A DNA stretch of 64,000 nucleotides from Candidatus Gastranaerophilales bacterium (GTDB lineage: Bacteria > Cyanobacteriota > Vampirovibrionia > Gastranaerophilales > Gastranaerophilaceae), in contig CALVBI010000001.1 in NCBI GenBank assembly GCA_944325735.1, positions 496,001 to 560,000 on the forward strand, in the 5' to 3' direction. The notes under the pieces were generated by a model. The model made no database searches. It saw only the letters and a list, made by a program, of their open reading frames with translations, and was not told where the DNA came from. The position numbers were made by a program, and so were the translations under genes. Positions 53,110 to 61,209 of the stretch are shown one piece after another (the first letter of the stretch is position 1; each line of letters starts with the position of its first letter).

Positions 53110-54138
53110 ATGAAAGCTTTAATTTGTGAAAATGGAAAAATTCAAATGGTCGAAAGACCTATGCCTGTTATTAAGAATGCAAAAGATGCAATTATAAAAG
53201 TTACTTTATCTTCGATTTGCACGAGTGATTTACATATAATTCATGGTTTTGTGCCTTTGGCAAAAAATGGAGTTGTGCTCGGGCATGAATTTGTAGGAGA
53301 AGTTATAGAAGTTGGAAGTGATGTTAAAAATTTCGTAAAAGGCGATAGGGTATCTGTAAATTGTGAAACTTTTTGCGGAGAATGTGAATTTTGTAAAAAA
53401 GGTTTTGTGAATAATTGTATAAATGGCGGTTGGGAATTAGGTTGCAAAATTGATGGTTGCCAAGCGGAATATGTGAGGGTTCCTTTTGCGGATAACGGAC
53501 TTACAAAATTACCAGATAATGTAAGTTATGAAAACGCATTATTTGTCGGAGATATTTTATCAAGCGGTTATTGGGGTGCTGAAATTTGTGAAATTAAACA
53601 GGGGGATACAGTTGCTGTCATTGGAGCAGGACCTGTCGGACTTTGTGCGATGCAGTGTGCAAAATTTATGGGTGCAGGTAAAGTAATCGGAATTGATATT
53701 GATGAAAAAAGACTTGAACTTTCTAAAAAATTAGGTTTTGCAGATTTCACAATTAATCCTAATAATTCAGATGTTGAAAAAACTATTAAAAGTATTACAA
53801 ATTACGGTGCTGATTCCGTAATTGAAGCTGCAGGTGGTGAAAATACTTTTGAAATGGCTTATAAAATTGCAAGACCAAATGCTATTGTCGCTCTTGTTGC
53901 TATGTATGAAAAAAATCAAATTCTTCCCTTACCTGAAATGTACGGAAAAAATTTGATTTTTAAAACAGGTGGTGTCGATGCTGTCCATTGCAAGGACTTG
54001 GTCAGATATATTTCTGAGGGGAAAATATCTACAGATTTTTTAATTACTCATAGATTTGCGTTTGAAAACATAAAAAATGCTTATGAGCTTTTTGAGAAAA
54101 AATCTGATAATTGTTTAAAAATAGCAATTGAATATTAA
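53110..54138 (+). CDS. Zinc-binding alcohol dehydrogenase family protein
   Basis: This 342-residue MDR enzyme has catalytic-zinc residues in LSSICTSDLHIIHG and VLGHEFVGEVIEVG and the structural zinc loop CGECEFCKKGFVNNC. The cofactor site is VIGAGPVGLCAMQC, followed by VIGIDIDEKRLEL. It probably oxidises or reduces a small alcohol with NAD(P). TGcTAAACT (hexamer 53098-53103) ends 6 nt before the ATG, right behind a terminator, and no Shine-Dalgarno is seen. The 3' end overlaps the convergent esterase gene by four bases. Confidence 0.92.
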   Translation: MKALICENGKIQMVERPMPVIKNAKDAIIKVTLSSICTSDLHIIHGFVPLAKNGVVLGHEFVGEVIEVGSDVKNFVKGDRVSVNCETFCGECEFCKKGFVNNCINGGWELGCKIDGCQAEYVRVPFADNGLTKLPDNVSYENALFVGDILSSGYWGAEICEIKQGDTVAVIGAGPVGLCAMQCAKFMGAGKVIGIDIDEKRLELSKKLGFADFTINPNNSDVEKTIKSITNYGADSVIEAAGGENTFEMAYKIARPNAIVALVAMYEKNQILPLPEMYGKNLIFKTGGVDAVHCKDLVRYISEGKISTDFLITHRFAFENIKNAYELFEKKSDNCLKIAIEY

Positions 54139-55100
54139 TTGTTATTTAAAGCGTGACCTAAGAATCTGCAAAGAATTTTATAACCGGCTTTTGTTGCTTT
54201 GCTTTCTTTTAAAGCGTTAAGCAGCATAAAATCATGAATTGTGTTGTTAATTCTTACGCAGGCTGTATCGACATTTGCTTCTATTAATTTTCTTGCAAGA
54301 GCTTCTCCTTCATCTCTTAGAACATCATTTTCTGCAGTAATGATAAGAGTTGGAGGAAGGTCTTCCAAATCTTGTAATTCTGCTTTTAATGGAGATATAA
54401 ACATATCATTTTCTTTAATTTCTTTTTTAGGTTTGTAGCAATCAAAGAAGTATTCCATAGATTTTTTAGTAAGCCATGGCCCGTCTTTGAATTCTTTGTA
54501 AGATTCTGTATTCATTTCTGTATCAGCTACAGGATAAATTAGTGCTTGAAATAATAGTTTTGGACCATTTTCAAATTTCGCTTTTATAGCTGCTGCAATC
54601 GCTAAATTCCCGCCTGCACTATCACCTGCTATTGCAATTTTATTTATGTCAATGTTGTTATCGCTTCCATATTCTGCAAAGTATTTTATTGTTGCATATA
54701 TTTGGTTCAGTGCATCGGGATATTTGAATTCAGGAGAACGAGGGTAGTTTACAAATGCTACGGCTGATTTTGTATAGTTCGCAATTTTTTTGATAGTCAA
54801 ATCATATACATCAGCGTCACCCATTACCCAGCCGCCGCCATGGCAATAGATTATTACAGGTAATTTTTCGTTTAAACAGTCTTCAGGTCTTACTATTCTT
54901 ACATTAATATCACCTGCAGATGGACTGAATATTGTTATATCTTCTGTATGAGCATTAATTTGAGCATAGAATTCTTTTTGTAATTCACTTAAAAATTCTC
55001 TTGCTTCATCAGGGGTAATCTCATTTAATGGTTTTGAATTTTTTGATTCAATGTAATCAATAAATTTTTGTACTGTTTTGTCAAGATTTGGTTTTGTCAT
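54135..55100 (-). CDS. HSL-family alpha/beta hydrolase (esterase/lipase)
   Basis: This 321-residue hydrolase has the HSL oxyanion motif YCHGGGWVMGDADVYD, the nucleophile IAGDSAGGNLAIAAA, the acid in ITAENDVLRDEGE and the His in NNTIHDFMLLN. It is cytosolic, with a helical N-terminal cap of about 70 residues. A strong AGGAGGT site precedes the ATG. Likely substrates are short-chain acyl esters. It is convergent with the Zn-ADH. Confidence 0.93.
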   Translation of the reverse strand: MTKPNLDKTVQKFIDYIESKNSKPLNEITPDEAREFLSELQKEFYAQINAHTEDITIFSPSAGDINVRIVRPEDCLNEKLPVIIYCHGGGWVMGDADVYDLTIKKIANYTKSAVAFVNYPRSPEFKYPDALNQIYATIKYFAEYGSDNNIDINKIAIAGDSAGGNLAIAAAIKAKFENGPKLLFQALIYPVADTEMNTESYKEFKDGPWLTKKSMEYFFDCYKPKKEIKENDMFISPLKAELQDLEDLPPTLIITAENDVLRDEGEALARKLIEANVDTACVRINNTIHDFMLLNALKESKATKAGYKILCRFLGHALNNN

Positions 55101-55236
55101 AGTACCTCCTTTTAACAGATTTTTTTCTGAATAGATATTTCTGTCATCACCGTTTTGTAATATCTTTTTTTTATTTAATTAATTGCCTAATCAGCTAATA
55201 GCTTTTTTTTATGGAGTATTTGATTATTGTTTTGTG

Positions 55237-55950
55237 ATGAAAAAATTGTTTATTATATTTTTATTAATGATTGTTGGAATATCTGCTCAAGCTCAAGATT
55301 GTGCTTGTGATGAGCAAGTTTTGGGTAGAGAACATATGTTCTGTGAAAAAGGGGCATTAAGTAATAATGTTACGATTACTAATTTGAGAAATATAATTTG
55401 TAAGGGAAATACTTTTAAGGTTGCATTTGATTGTAAATTTTGGTCTGAATGTGCAAAAGCAGGTGATAGAGTTAATTTTTCTGTCCCGGGTGCGATATAT
55501 ACTCAGGAAGGAACTTTGCTAATCCCTGCAGGTTCAAAAGTTGTAGGGACAGTAATTAGAATAGAAAAGCAAAGAATTCCGAATAAAAATGCCCGTGTTT
55601 ATTTGAACTTTGAATGTTTGTTATTACCTGACGGCAGTGCAATTCAAATGTCTGCAAAACCTTTGACAAAAGATTCTTCTCTAAAAGAAGGACCTTGGCA
55701 TACAGCAGGAAAATTAACAGCTTACACTCTCGGTTTAGGTATAGTTGGTGCTGGTGCCGGTACCGGTTTTGCATTTATTCCAAATCCTGCAAAATTGGGC
55801 GTAGGTTATGCAATAGGTATTCCAGTCGGTACAACTGTTGGTTTGATTACGGGGTTAGTTACTCCGGGTCTTAAATACCACGCAAAAGCAGGTGAAGAAA
55901 TTACAATAATTTTATGTGATGATTTGGCGATAAAAAAACAATGTGAGTAA
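55237..55950 (+). CDS. Exported protein with C-terminal glycine-zipper region
   Basis: This 237-residue protein has a signal peptide (KKLFIIFLLMIVGISAQA). A Cys-rich stretch (DCACDEQVLGREHMFC) and a beta-rich domain with VFLIPAGSKV-like GTLLIPAGSKVVGTVIRIEK follow, resembling outer-membrane or TrbI/VirB10-like strands. Near the C-terminus LGLGIVGAGAGTGFAFIP and IGIPVGTTVGLITGLVTPG form Gly zippers that could insert into a membrane. ATG 55237 gives a proper signal; an earlier in-frame start adds a non-signal stretch. Function is unknown. Confidence 0.7.
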   Translation: MKKLFIIFLLMIVGISAQAQDCACDEQVLGREHMFCEKGALSNNVTITNLRNIICKGNTFKVAFDCKFWSECAKAGDRVNFSVPGAIYTQEGTLLIPAGSKVVGTVIRIEKQRIPNKNARVYLNFECLLLPDGSAIQMSAKPLTKDSSLKEGPWHTAGKLTAYTLGLGIVGAGAGTGFAFIPNPAKLGVGYAIGIPVGTTVGLITGLVTPGLKYHAKAGEEITIILCDDLAIKKQCE

Positions 55951-56077
55951 ATTGTCAGTTTGATGTCAGTAAATGCGTTGAGCTGACAATTTAATTTTAT
56001 GTAGAGGATTATAAAAAAATTTAATTAAAAATTTTTATTGAAGAAATAAAATCTTAGTGCTAATATAAATTTGCAAT

Positions 56078-56149
56078 AGCGGCATCGTCTAGAGGTTAGG
56101 ATAGCAGATTCTCATTCTGTTGACACGGGTTCAATTCCCGTTGCCGCCG
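56078..56149 (+). tRNA. tRNA-Glu (anticodon CTC)
   Basis: The cloverleaf folds with the anticodon stem GCAGA/TCTGT, the loop TTCTCAT (anticodon CTC) and the T-arm ACGGG-TTCAATT-CCCGT. The D-arm TCTAGAGGTTAGGA matches tRNA-Glu. Six acceptor pairs form (GCGGCA with TGCCGC); the first pair is A:C if numbering starts at 56078. No CCA is encoded, so the Cca enzyme must add it. The gene at 56174 starts 24 bp downstream. Confidence 0.93.
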
Positions 56150-56173
56150 ATTATAAGAGAATTTAGGAATTTT

Positions 56174-56680
56174 ATGTTTGTTTTCTTTGCTTTTTTGATT
56201 ATATTTTGTGAAATTTTTTATATCAGATACAATAAAAAATTTATTTATAATTATATAAGATTAAATTATCCGATGGAAAAAGTAATATTAAATATTCATT
56301 CTCATCCTCTAATTTATGTTTTTCCTATTATTTTAATACTAATAACTTATTATTTTTATCAGATTTATTCATTATTAAATTTTATTTTTGTATTTGTTAT
56401 AGGATTGTTAATTTTATTGCTTTGGCTTTTTAGTGTAATTGTACTTTCTATAAATTATTGCTTGACGGATGAAAGAGTTATTAAATTATCTTCAATAAAA
56501 ATATTAAAAAATATATTTTCAGAATTTAATATTCAATATAAAAATATAACTAATTTACGATTATACAAATACGGTTATAGCACAGAAATATTAATTGATG
56601 ATGATAAAAAACGTTATAGATTAGCAGGAATTAGTAATATTAACAAAGTTTATGATGTTATAAAAAATCAAATAAAATAG
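56174..56680 (+). CDS. Membrane protein with PH-like domain
   Basis: This 168-residue protein has hydrophobic helices near residues 2-18, 48-65 and 72-92, followed by a soluble domain. In that domain SINYCLTDERVIKLSSIKIL and YKYGYSTEILIDDDKKRYRL resemble bacterial PH (YdbS/YvbH-like) domains. ATG 56174 has TAGGA 5 nt upstream; an earlier in-frame start would lie inside the tRNA gene. Extremely AT-rich codons are used. Partners are not apparent. Confidence 0.72.
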   Translation: MFVFFAFLIIFCEIFYIRYNKKFIYNYIRLNYPMEKVILNIHSHPLIYVFPIILILITYYFYQIYSLLNFIFVFVIGLLILLLWLFSVIVLSINYCLTDERVIKLSSIKILKNIFSEFNIQYKNITNLRLYKYGYSTEILIDDDKKRYRLAGISNINKVYDVIKNQIK

Positions 56681-56710
56681 GTCGATTTTTTATGTTCGAC
56701 CTATTTGTTC
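56675..56710 (+). terminator. Intrinsic terminator after the PH-like gene
   Basis: AAATAGGTCGA and TCGACCTATTT form an 11-bp stem with a 10-nt loop, overlapping the stop region and followed by a short T-rich stretch. Confidence 0.75.
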
Positions 56711-56733
56711 CTATGTTTAATTTCCAAAAAATT

Positions 56734-57039
56734 TTATATTTTAATTAAGAAAAATTTGCTGTCTTTAAGGGCTAATACTTTGTGTTCTTTGTCTTTTTTA
56801 AACATTAAAATTTCACCTTTATCAAGTTTAAATTTTTCAGCATCAAAATGTAATTCGATTTCTCCATCTATTACATATACAGCTGCATCAGATTCTGAAG
56901 TGTGAGTGTCTATGATTTCATCTTTTTTTAGACCTATGATTGTTAAACTACTATTATCTTTTTCTAGTAATCTTTTGTGTTCAAATTTTTCGTGATCGAT
57001 ATCAATAATATCTTTTGCTTTTAGTACGTTATAAAACAT
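56734..57039 (-). CDS. Small cupin-domain protein
   Basis: This 101-residue cupin has DEIIDTHTSESDAAVYVIDG (first block) and LDKGEILMFKKDKEHKVLAL (second block with His). It is a distant paralogue of the cupin at 1271-1579. AAGGAGGGA before the ATG is a strong ribosome site. It lies downstream of the efflux-pump gene on the same strand, with 77 bp between them. A sensor or metal-binding role is likely. Confidence 0.8.
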   Translation of the reverse strand: MFYNVLKAKDIIDIDHEKFEHKRLLEKDNSSLTIIGLKKDEIIDTHTSESDAAVYVIDGEIELHFDAEKFKLDKGEILMFKKDKEHKVLALKDSKFFLIKI

Positions 57040-57116
57040 AATCCCTCCTTTTTATACAATTTATCTTTTAAAAGGAAGGATTACATTCTATATTAAGGCT
57101 ATTGTGGTCAATAATT

Positions 57117-58655
57117 TTAATTAGCCTTTTGTCTTATAATTAGTACAAGCGGGATTATGACAAATGCTGCAAGCCCAAAATATCTGAAAGTTTCGACATA
57201 TCCCCAAAGGCTTGATTGTTGCAAAAGCTGATTATAAATTTGCATACCTGCCATATGAGTAGCGGTTGCTAAATCAGTATTAGCGGCGAAACTTGCAGCT
57301 AATGAATTTATTTTTGCTGTATATGCATCGCTTGAGAAATTTAGATGTCCTACCATCATCATTTGATGCACTTGAGAAAATCTTGAAATCATTGTTGTAG
57401 CGACAGAAGTGCCAATTGCAGCCCCTGTGTTTTTCAAAAGATTTTGCACCCCTGCAGCATTTGTCTGCTGTTCATTTGTCAATGTACTGCAAGACAAATT
57501 CATCATTGGCACCATTGCCATAATCATACCAAGTCCAAATACCATATTAGGTAGTGCAATATCTACAAGTGCTATGTTTGTATTTATTTCTCCAAACATT
57601 AATCCGCCTATGCCAAGAATAATTAGCCCTGTAATAATTAATGGTTTTGTCCCTATTTTAGGGGTTAGAACACCGCATACTACTGTTGCAATAAGACAAC
57701 CTGCACCTCTTGGGACCATTGATAAACCGCTTAAGAATGATGTGTAACCCATTAATTGCTGTAACATTGATGGTAGTATTGCTGCAGATGCCATCATTAC
57801 ACCCATTAATACCATTAAAACTATTGTCCCGAAAAAGAAGTTCCCGTCTTTCAAAATGGATAAATCAATTAATGGTTTTTTCTTTTTAACTTGTATAGTG
57901 AAAAATGCAACCATTGCCATCATTGAAATTGCAAATGTTTTGCAAATCCATGCTGCTCCAAACCAGTCCGCATCATTCCCTTTATCAAGTACGATTTGTA
58001 AAGTCAAAAGCCATACACATAAAAAGAAAAATCCCGAATAATCCATTGTGACATTCTTTTGTTTTTTGGCATATTCCGGATCAAATACTAATTTTTTGAT
58101 TAAATGGAATGCAATAATTCCAAAAGGAACATTTATAAAATAAATGAAAGGCCAAGACCAAGTTTCAGTAAGCCAACCGCCAAGTGCGGGGCCCATAATC
58201 GGAGCCATAACAACACCAAGTCCAAATACTGCCATTGCTGCAGCTCTTTTTTCCTTTGGAAATATTTCAAAAATGATAGCTTGCGATATCGGCATTATCC
58301 CACCACCGCCTATACCTTGCAGAATTCTTGCAAATAAAATCATTGTCATTGATGTAGATAATCCGCAAAGAACTGAAGCAACAGTGAAAATTGTGACACT
58401 AATCAAAAAGTAAGTTTTTCTCCCAAACAGTTTTGAGAAAAAATCAACTGCCGGAATTATAACACCGCTTGCGACTAAGTAACTTGTAATAATCCAAGTG
58501 GATTCGTTATGACTTATTGAAAAACTTCCAGCCATGTATGGCAAGGCAACGTTTGAAATAGTTTCGTCTAATGCAAACATAAATACTGAAAGCATTACAG
58601 GGATCATAACAATCCAAGGATTAATATTTTTGTTTTGGTTTAATGTATTTTCCAT
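57117..58655 (-). CDS. DHA2-family drug efflux MFS transporter (EmrB/QacA type)
   Basis: This 512-residue proton antiporter has about 14 membrane helices. Motifs are LDETISNVALPYMAGSF near the N-terminus, DFFSKLFGRKTYFL (motif A), ARILQGIGGGGIMPISQA (motif B) and LGVVMAPIMGPALGGWLTE (motif C). No EmrA/HlyD or TolC partner is adjacent. A GAGGACATT site precedes the ATG. An 18-bp inverted repeat sits 20 bp upstream and may control it. It probably exports hydrophobic toxic compounds. Confidence 0.94.
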   Translation of the reverse strand: MENTLNQNKNINPWIVMIPVMLSVFMFALDETISNVALPYMAGSFSISHNESTWIITSYLVASGVIIPAVDFFSKLFGRKTYFLISVTIFTVASVLCGLSTSMTMILFARILQGIGGGGIMPISQAIIFEIFPKEKRAAAMAVFGLGVVMAPIMGPALGGWLTETWSWPFIYFINVPFGIIAFHLIKKLVFDPEYAKKQKNVTMDYSGFFFLCVWLLTLQIVLDKGNDADWFGAAWICKTFAISMMAMVAFFTIQVKKKKPLIDLSILKDGNFFFGTIVLMVLMGVMMASAAILPSMLQQLMGYTSFLSGLSMVPRGAGCLIATVVCGVLTPKIGTKPLIITGLIILGIGGLMFGEINTNIALVDIALPNMVFGLGMIMAMVPMMNLSCSTLTNEQQTNAAGVQNLLKNTGAAIGTSVATTMISRFSQVHQMMMVGHLNFSSDAYTAKINSLAASFAANTDLATATHMAGMQIYNQLLQQSSLWGYVETFRYFGLAAFVIIPLVLIIRQKAN

Positions 58656-58674
58656 AATGTCCTCAATAAAATAG

Positions 58675-58694
58675 GGGGTAGAATTTTCTACCCC
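58675..58694 (-). promoter_or_regulatory. Inverted repeat in the leader of the efflux gene
   Basis: GGGGTAGAA and TTCTACCCC (9 bp each, 2-bp gap) lie 20 bp before the start codon. With the high GC at its ends it stands out in this AT-rich region. It could be an operator for a drug-responsive repressor or a leader hairpin. Confidence 0.5.
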
Positions 58695-58839
58695 TTGTCT
58701 CTAAAATTAAGTTTACATAACAAATAAATAATTGTCAATTAAAATATAATCTATAATATAGAACATTTCTTAACAAAACTATACTTGACAAAATTTTAGT
58801 AAAATCAGATAATAGCTTCTTATAGAAGTTGGAGGTTAT

Positions 58840-59076
58840 ATGTTAAAGAAATTTTTTATAATGTTAGTTTGTATTCTTGTTACTTCTTCTTTTACGATAG
58901 CAAGTGCACATGATAATTTCACTTGGTTTGGACCAAGACGTAATAATACTGAAATAATGTTTAAAACATCTGATTCTCATGATAGATGTGATGATCATGA
59001 TTGTCATAAACATAAGCATAAACACAAACATTGCAAAAAAGGTCCTAATTATCATAAATGGTGGAAGAAACATTAG
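58840..59076 (+). CDS. Secreted His-rich metal-binding protein
   Basis: This 78-residue protein has a signal peptide (KKFFIMLVCILVTSSFTIAS, cleaved after ASA). The mature C-terminal half has nine His, three Cys and five Asp, including HDRCDDHDCHKHKHKHKHC. Such tracts bind Ni, Zn or Cu. A TTGGAGG site precedes the ATG. A metal store, buffer or sensor in the periplasm is inferred. No metal transporter is adjacent; the nearest gene is the divergent efflux pump. Confidence 0.72.
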   Translation: MLKKFFIMLVCILVTSSFTIASAHDNFTWFGPRRNNTEIMFKTSDSHDRCDDHDCHKHKHKHKHCKKGPNYHKWWKKH

Positions 59077-59101
59077 TTTGAATTTATATTTATTTAACAA
59101 A

Positions 59102-59135
59102 TAAAAAAGCGGGTTTAAAAAACCGCTTACTTTTA
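59102..59135 (+). terminator. Terminator after the His-rich gene
   Basis: AAGCGG and CCGCTT pair around GTTTAAAAAA, followed by an interrupted T-run. It is weaker than others in the window. Confidence 0.6.
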
Positions 59136-59264
59136 ATTAATTTACCATAGAATTGTCGAGTTCAGAACTTGGTTATTAGAAAATGTGGCATAAAATATTA
59201 ATTTTTTATTAAAATTTCTAATTTATAAGTGGCTCTAATTTAATATATAAAGGGAGGAGATAAT

Positions 59265-59618
59265 ATGTATATTGAAACCAATAAAGATATAATTGATTTA
59301 GGAAATTATTTTTGTAAAAAATCGGAGGAATTTACTAAAGTTTACAAAGGAGATATCTCAGCAAGGGATAAAGTGATTATTACCTTAACAGGAATCTTAA
59401 ATGGCAGTGTATATATCAGTAATAATGCAGTTTTTAATTTACAAGGAATTTTAACAGGAAATTTATATATAAATAATGCAGAAGCTAACATACATGGAAC
59501 TTTAAATGGGAATATTCATAATAGCCAAGGGCATGTATATGTAGCTGGAACAGTACACGGTAAAATCATCTCTGATGCTAAAATAGAAATTTCACCAAAT
59601 GCTAAAATTGACAATTAG
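59265..59618 (+). CDS. Bactofilin-like polymer-forming beta-helix protein
   Basis: This 117-residue protein is built of short beta-helix rungs: GDISARDKVIITLTGILNGS, NNAVFNLQGILTGNLYINNA and TLNGNIHNSQGHVYVAGTVH, then GKIISDAKIEISPNAKID. This is the pattern of bactofilins (DUF583), which self-assemble without nucleotide. The flanking tails are short. A GGGAGGAGA site is very strong. It ends 17 bp before the zinc-ribbon/HEPN-like gene, so both are in one operon. A bactofilin beside a HEPN-type protein is unusual. Confidence 0.8.
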   Translation: MYIETNKDIIDLGNYFCKKSEEFTKVYKGDISARDKVIITLTGILNGSVYISNNAVFNLQGILTGNLYINNAEANIHGTLNGNIHNSQGHVYVAGTVHGKIISDAKIEISPNAKIDN

Positions 59619-59635
59619 AATGGGAGACAATTGAT

Positions 59636-60604
59636 TTGACTAAAAATATTAAAATTCCCATGACTTTTCAATCTGATGAAAAAGGATATTTGGATAGACA
59701 ATGTCCAAATAGAAATTGTGAATTTGTATTTAAAATCAATATGGAGGATTGGAAGGAGAAAATGCATGGAGATGTGCATTGCCCTATGTGTGGATACATT
59801 GCTTCAAATGACCAATGGTACACCGATGAACAAATAGCTGTTATCCGTAAAAATGCCAGAAACTATGCTGTGAGTATGGTTCAGTCAATGTTAAGCAAGT
59901 CGTTTAGCAGACTAGCAAATAGTACAAGAAATAATAAATATATAAAAATTGTTTATAAACCAAGCAAAAAAATTAGTATAAGAAATAATCCTATAGGTCA
60001 AAGGGAAGAATGGAACTTAGATATAACATGCGAGCAATGTGGAACCAGGTATAGCGTTATCGGTAGTGCTTACTTTTGTCCTTGTTGCGGTTACAACTCT
60101 GTAGAACAAGTTTTTAACGACTCAATTTCTAGAATAGAAAAAATGATAGAAGCACAAGATTTTATGTATGAAAAATTAGCTGATGAATATGGAGTGGATG
60201 AAGCAAATAAAATGTGTCGTTCAATGCTAGAAGGGACTTTAGGGGATATTATTTCAGCTTTTCAAAAATTTGCGAAAGAAAATCTTGTTCATAAATCAGA
60301 GCTTGACATTAGCAAAATTAAAGTAAATGACTTTCAGATAATATCGAAAGGGAATGATTTATATGATAAACATTTACGCAAAGCATATAGTACATGTTTA
60401 TCAGAAGATGAACTGACTTTTATGAATATTTTATTTCAACGTCGACATATACTTGAACATAATGATGGTATTGTTGATGAAAAATACATTGAAAAATCTA
60501 ATGATTTATCGTATGCCATTGGACAAAGAATAATTGTAAAAAAAGAAGATATTATTTGTTTGGTTGAAATTATTAAAAAACTTACAAATTTTTTTAGAGA
60601 ATAG
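59636..60604 (+). CDS. Zinc-ribbon protein with HEPN-like C-terminal domain
   Basis: This 322-residue cytosolic protein starts at TTG 59636 behind GGGAG. Residues about 20-65 form a zinc ribbon (RQCPNRNCEFVFK and VHCPMCGYI) and residues about 128-152 a second one (ITCEQCGTRYSV and YFCPCCGYNS). Helices follow, ending in MNILFQRRHILEHNDGIVDE, whose R-x4-H plus Asn matches HEPN domains (many are RNases of toxin and defence systems). It is probably co-transcribed with the bactofilin-like gene. RNase activity is not shown; the domain call is by motif. Confidence 0.65.
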   Translation: MTKNIKIPMTFQSDEKGYLDRQCPNRNCEFVFKINMEDWKEKMHGDVHCPMCGYIASNDQWYTDEQIAVIRKNARNYAVSMVQSMLSKSFSRLANSTRNNKYIKIVYKPSKKISIRNNPIGQREEWNLDITCEQCGTRYSVIGSAYFCPCCGYNSVEQVFNDSISRIEKMIEAQDFMYEKLADEYGVDEANKMCRSMLEGTLGDIISAFQKFAKENLVHKSELDISKIKVNDFQIISKGNDLYDKHLRKAYSTCLSEDELTFMNILFQRRHILEHNDGIVDEKYIEKSNDLSYAIGQRIIVKKEDIICLVEIIKKLTNFFRE

Positions 60605-60614
60605 GAAAAATTTA

Positions 60615-61028
60615 TTAATTGAAATGTCTTTTCATTTTTGTCTTTCTATTTAGTATAGAGTTTTCATCTTTCTCTTTTACAAAATCGATATAATCAATTA
60701 TAGTTTCGACTTTGTCATCAGGCACATTGTATGATAAAAGTGCACTAATAAGTTTTTGTTTTGGGGATTGCTCTTCTGAACTTTTGTCAGTGTCTTCTTC
60801 ATTATTAGCAGTAATTGAGTATAAAGCACATACAGTATTTATAGGGAATTCAAGTGCATCAGCAATTGCGTATAAAGTTTTCATTGAAGGATATTTTATT
60901 TTTCCTTTTTCTAGTTGATTTAGAACTGCGGCACTCATATTGTATTTAGCTGCAAATTCTCGCATGGTCAAGCCGAGTTCAATACGCCGAGCTTTAAGTA
61001 ATACCCCAGGATTATTTTCTTCTTTCAT
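60615..61028 (-). CDS. XRE-family transcriptional regulator
   Basis: This 137-residue protein has an N-terminal HTH (ARRIELGLTMREFAAKYN, then MSAAVLNQLEKGKIKYPSMK). A linker and a C-terminal helical part (QKLISALLSYNVPDDKVETI) follow. It resembles phage or plasmid repressors. A near-consensus promoter on the complement (TTGACA 61073-61078, TAGTAT 61050-61055) and AAGGA precede the ATG. It is divergent from the mobile-element genes and likely represses them and itself through the repeats at 61081 and 61181. Confidence 0.88.
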   Translation of the reverse strand: MKEENNPGVLLKARRIELGLTMREFAAKYNMSAAVLNQLEKGKIKYPSMKTLYAIADALEFPINTVCALYSITANNEEDTDKSSEEQSPKQKLISALLSYNVPDDKVETIIDYIDFVKEKDENSILNRKTKMKRHFN

Positions 61029-61049
61029 ATCGTTTTTCCTTACTTTGAC

Positions 61050-61078
61050 ATACTAACAGAAAAGGCTTTACTTGTCAA
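61050..61078 (-). promoter_or_regulatory. Promoter of the XRE regulator
   Basis: On the minus strand, TTGACA (61078-61073) and TAGTAT (61055-61050) are 17 bp apart. Confidence 0.75.
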
Positions 61079-61080
61079 TA

Positions 61081-61200
61081 ACAATAAACTGTGTTTTTGT
61101 TCCGAATTAAAAACTTTAACCGAATTTGTTTTTTGTAGTTGACAAAGAGTTTGATAAGGTGTATTATTGTTTTGTATTTGACAATAAACAGTGTTTGTAA
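61081..61200. promoter_or_regulatory. Element control region: two repeats and a strong plus-strand promoter
   Basis: ACAATAAAC(T/A)GTGTTT occurs at 61081 and again at 61181, exactly 100 bp apart, one near each divergent promoter. The core AAACnGTGTTT is nearly palindromic. TTGACA (61139-61144), 17 bp and TATTAT (61162-61167) lie between them. They are good operator candidates for the XRE protein. Confidence 0.65.
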
Positions 61201-61209
61201 TTAAAAACA

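Noticed and set aside
56120..56173. Upstream start of the PH-like gene inside the tRNA
   Set aside because: Would overlap tRNA-Glu; ATG 56174 has a ribosome site.
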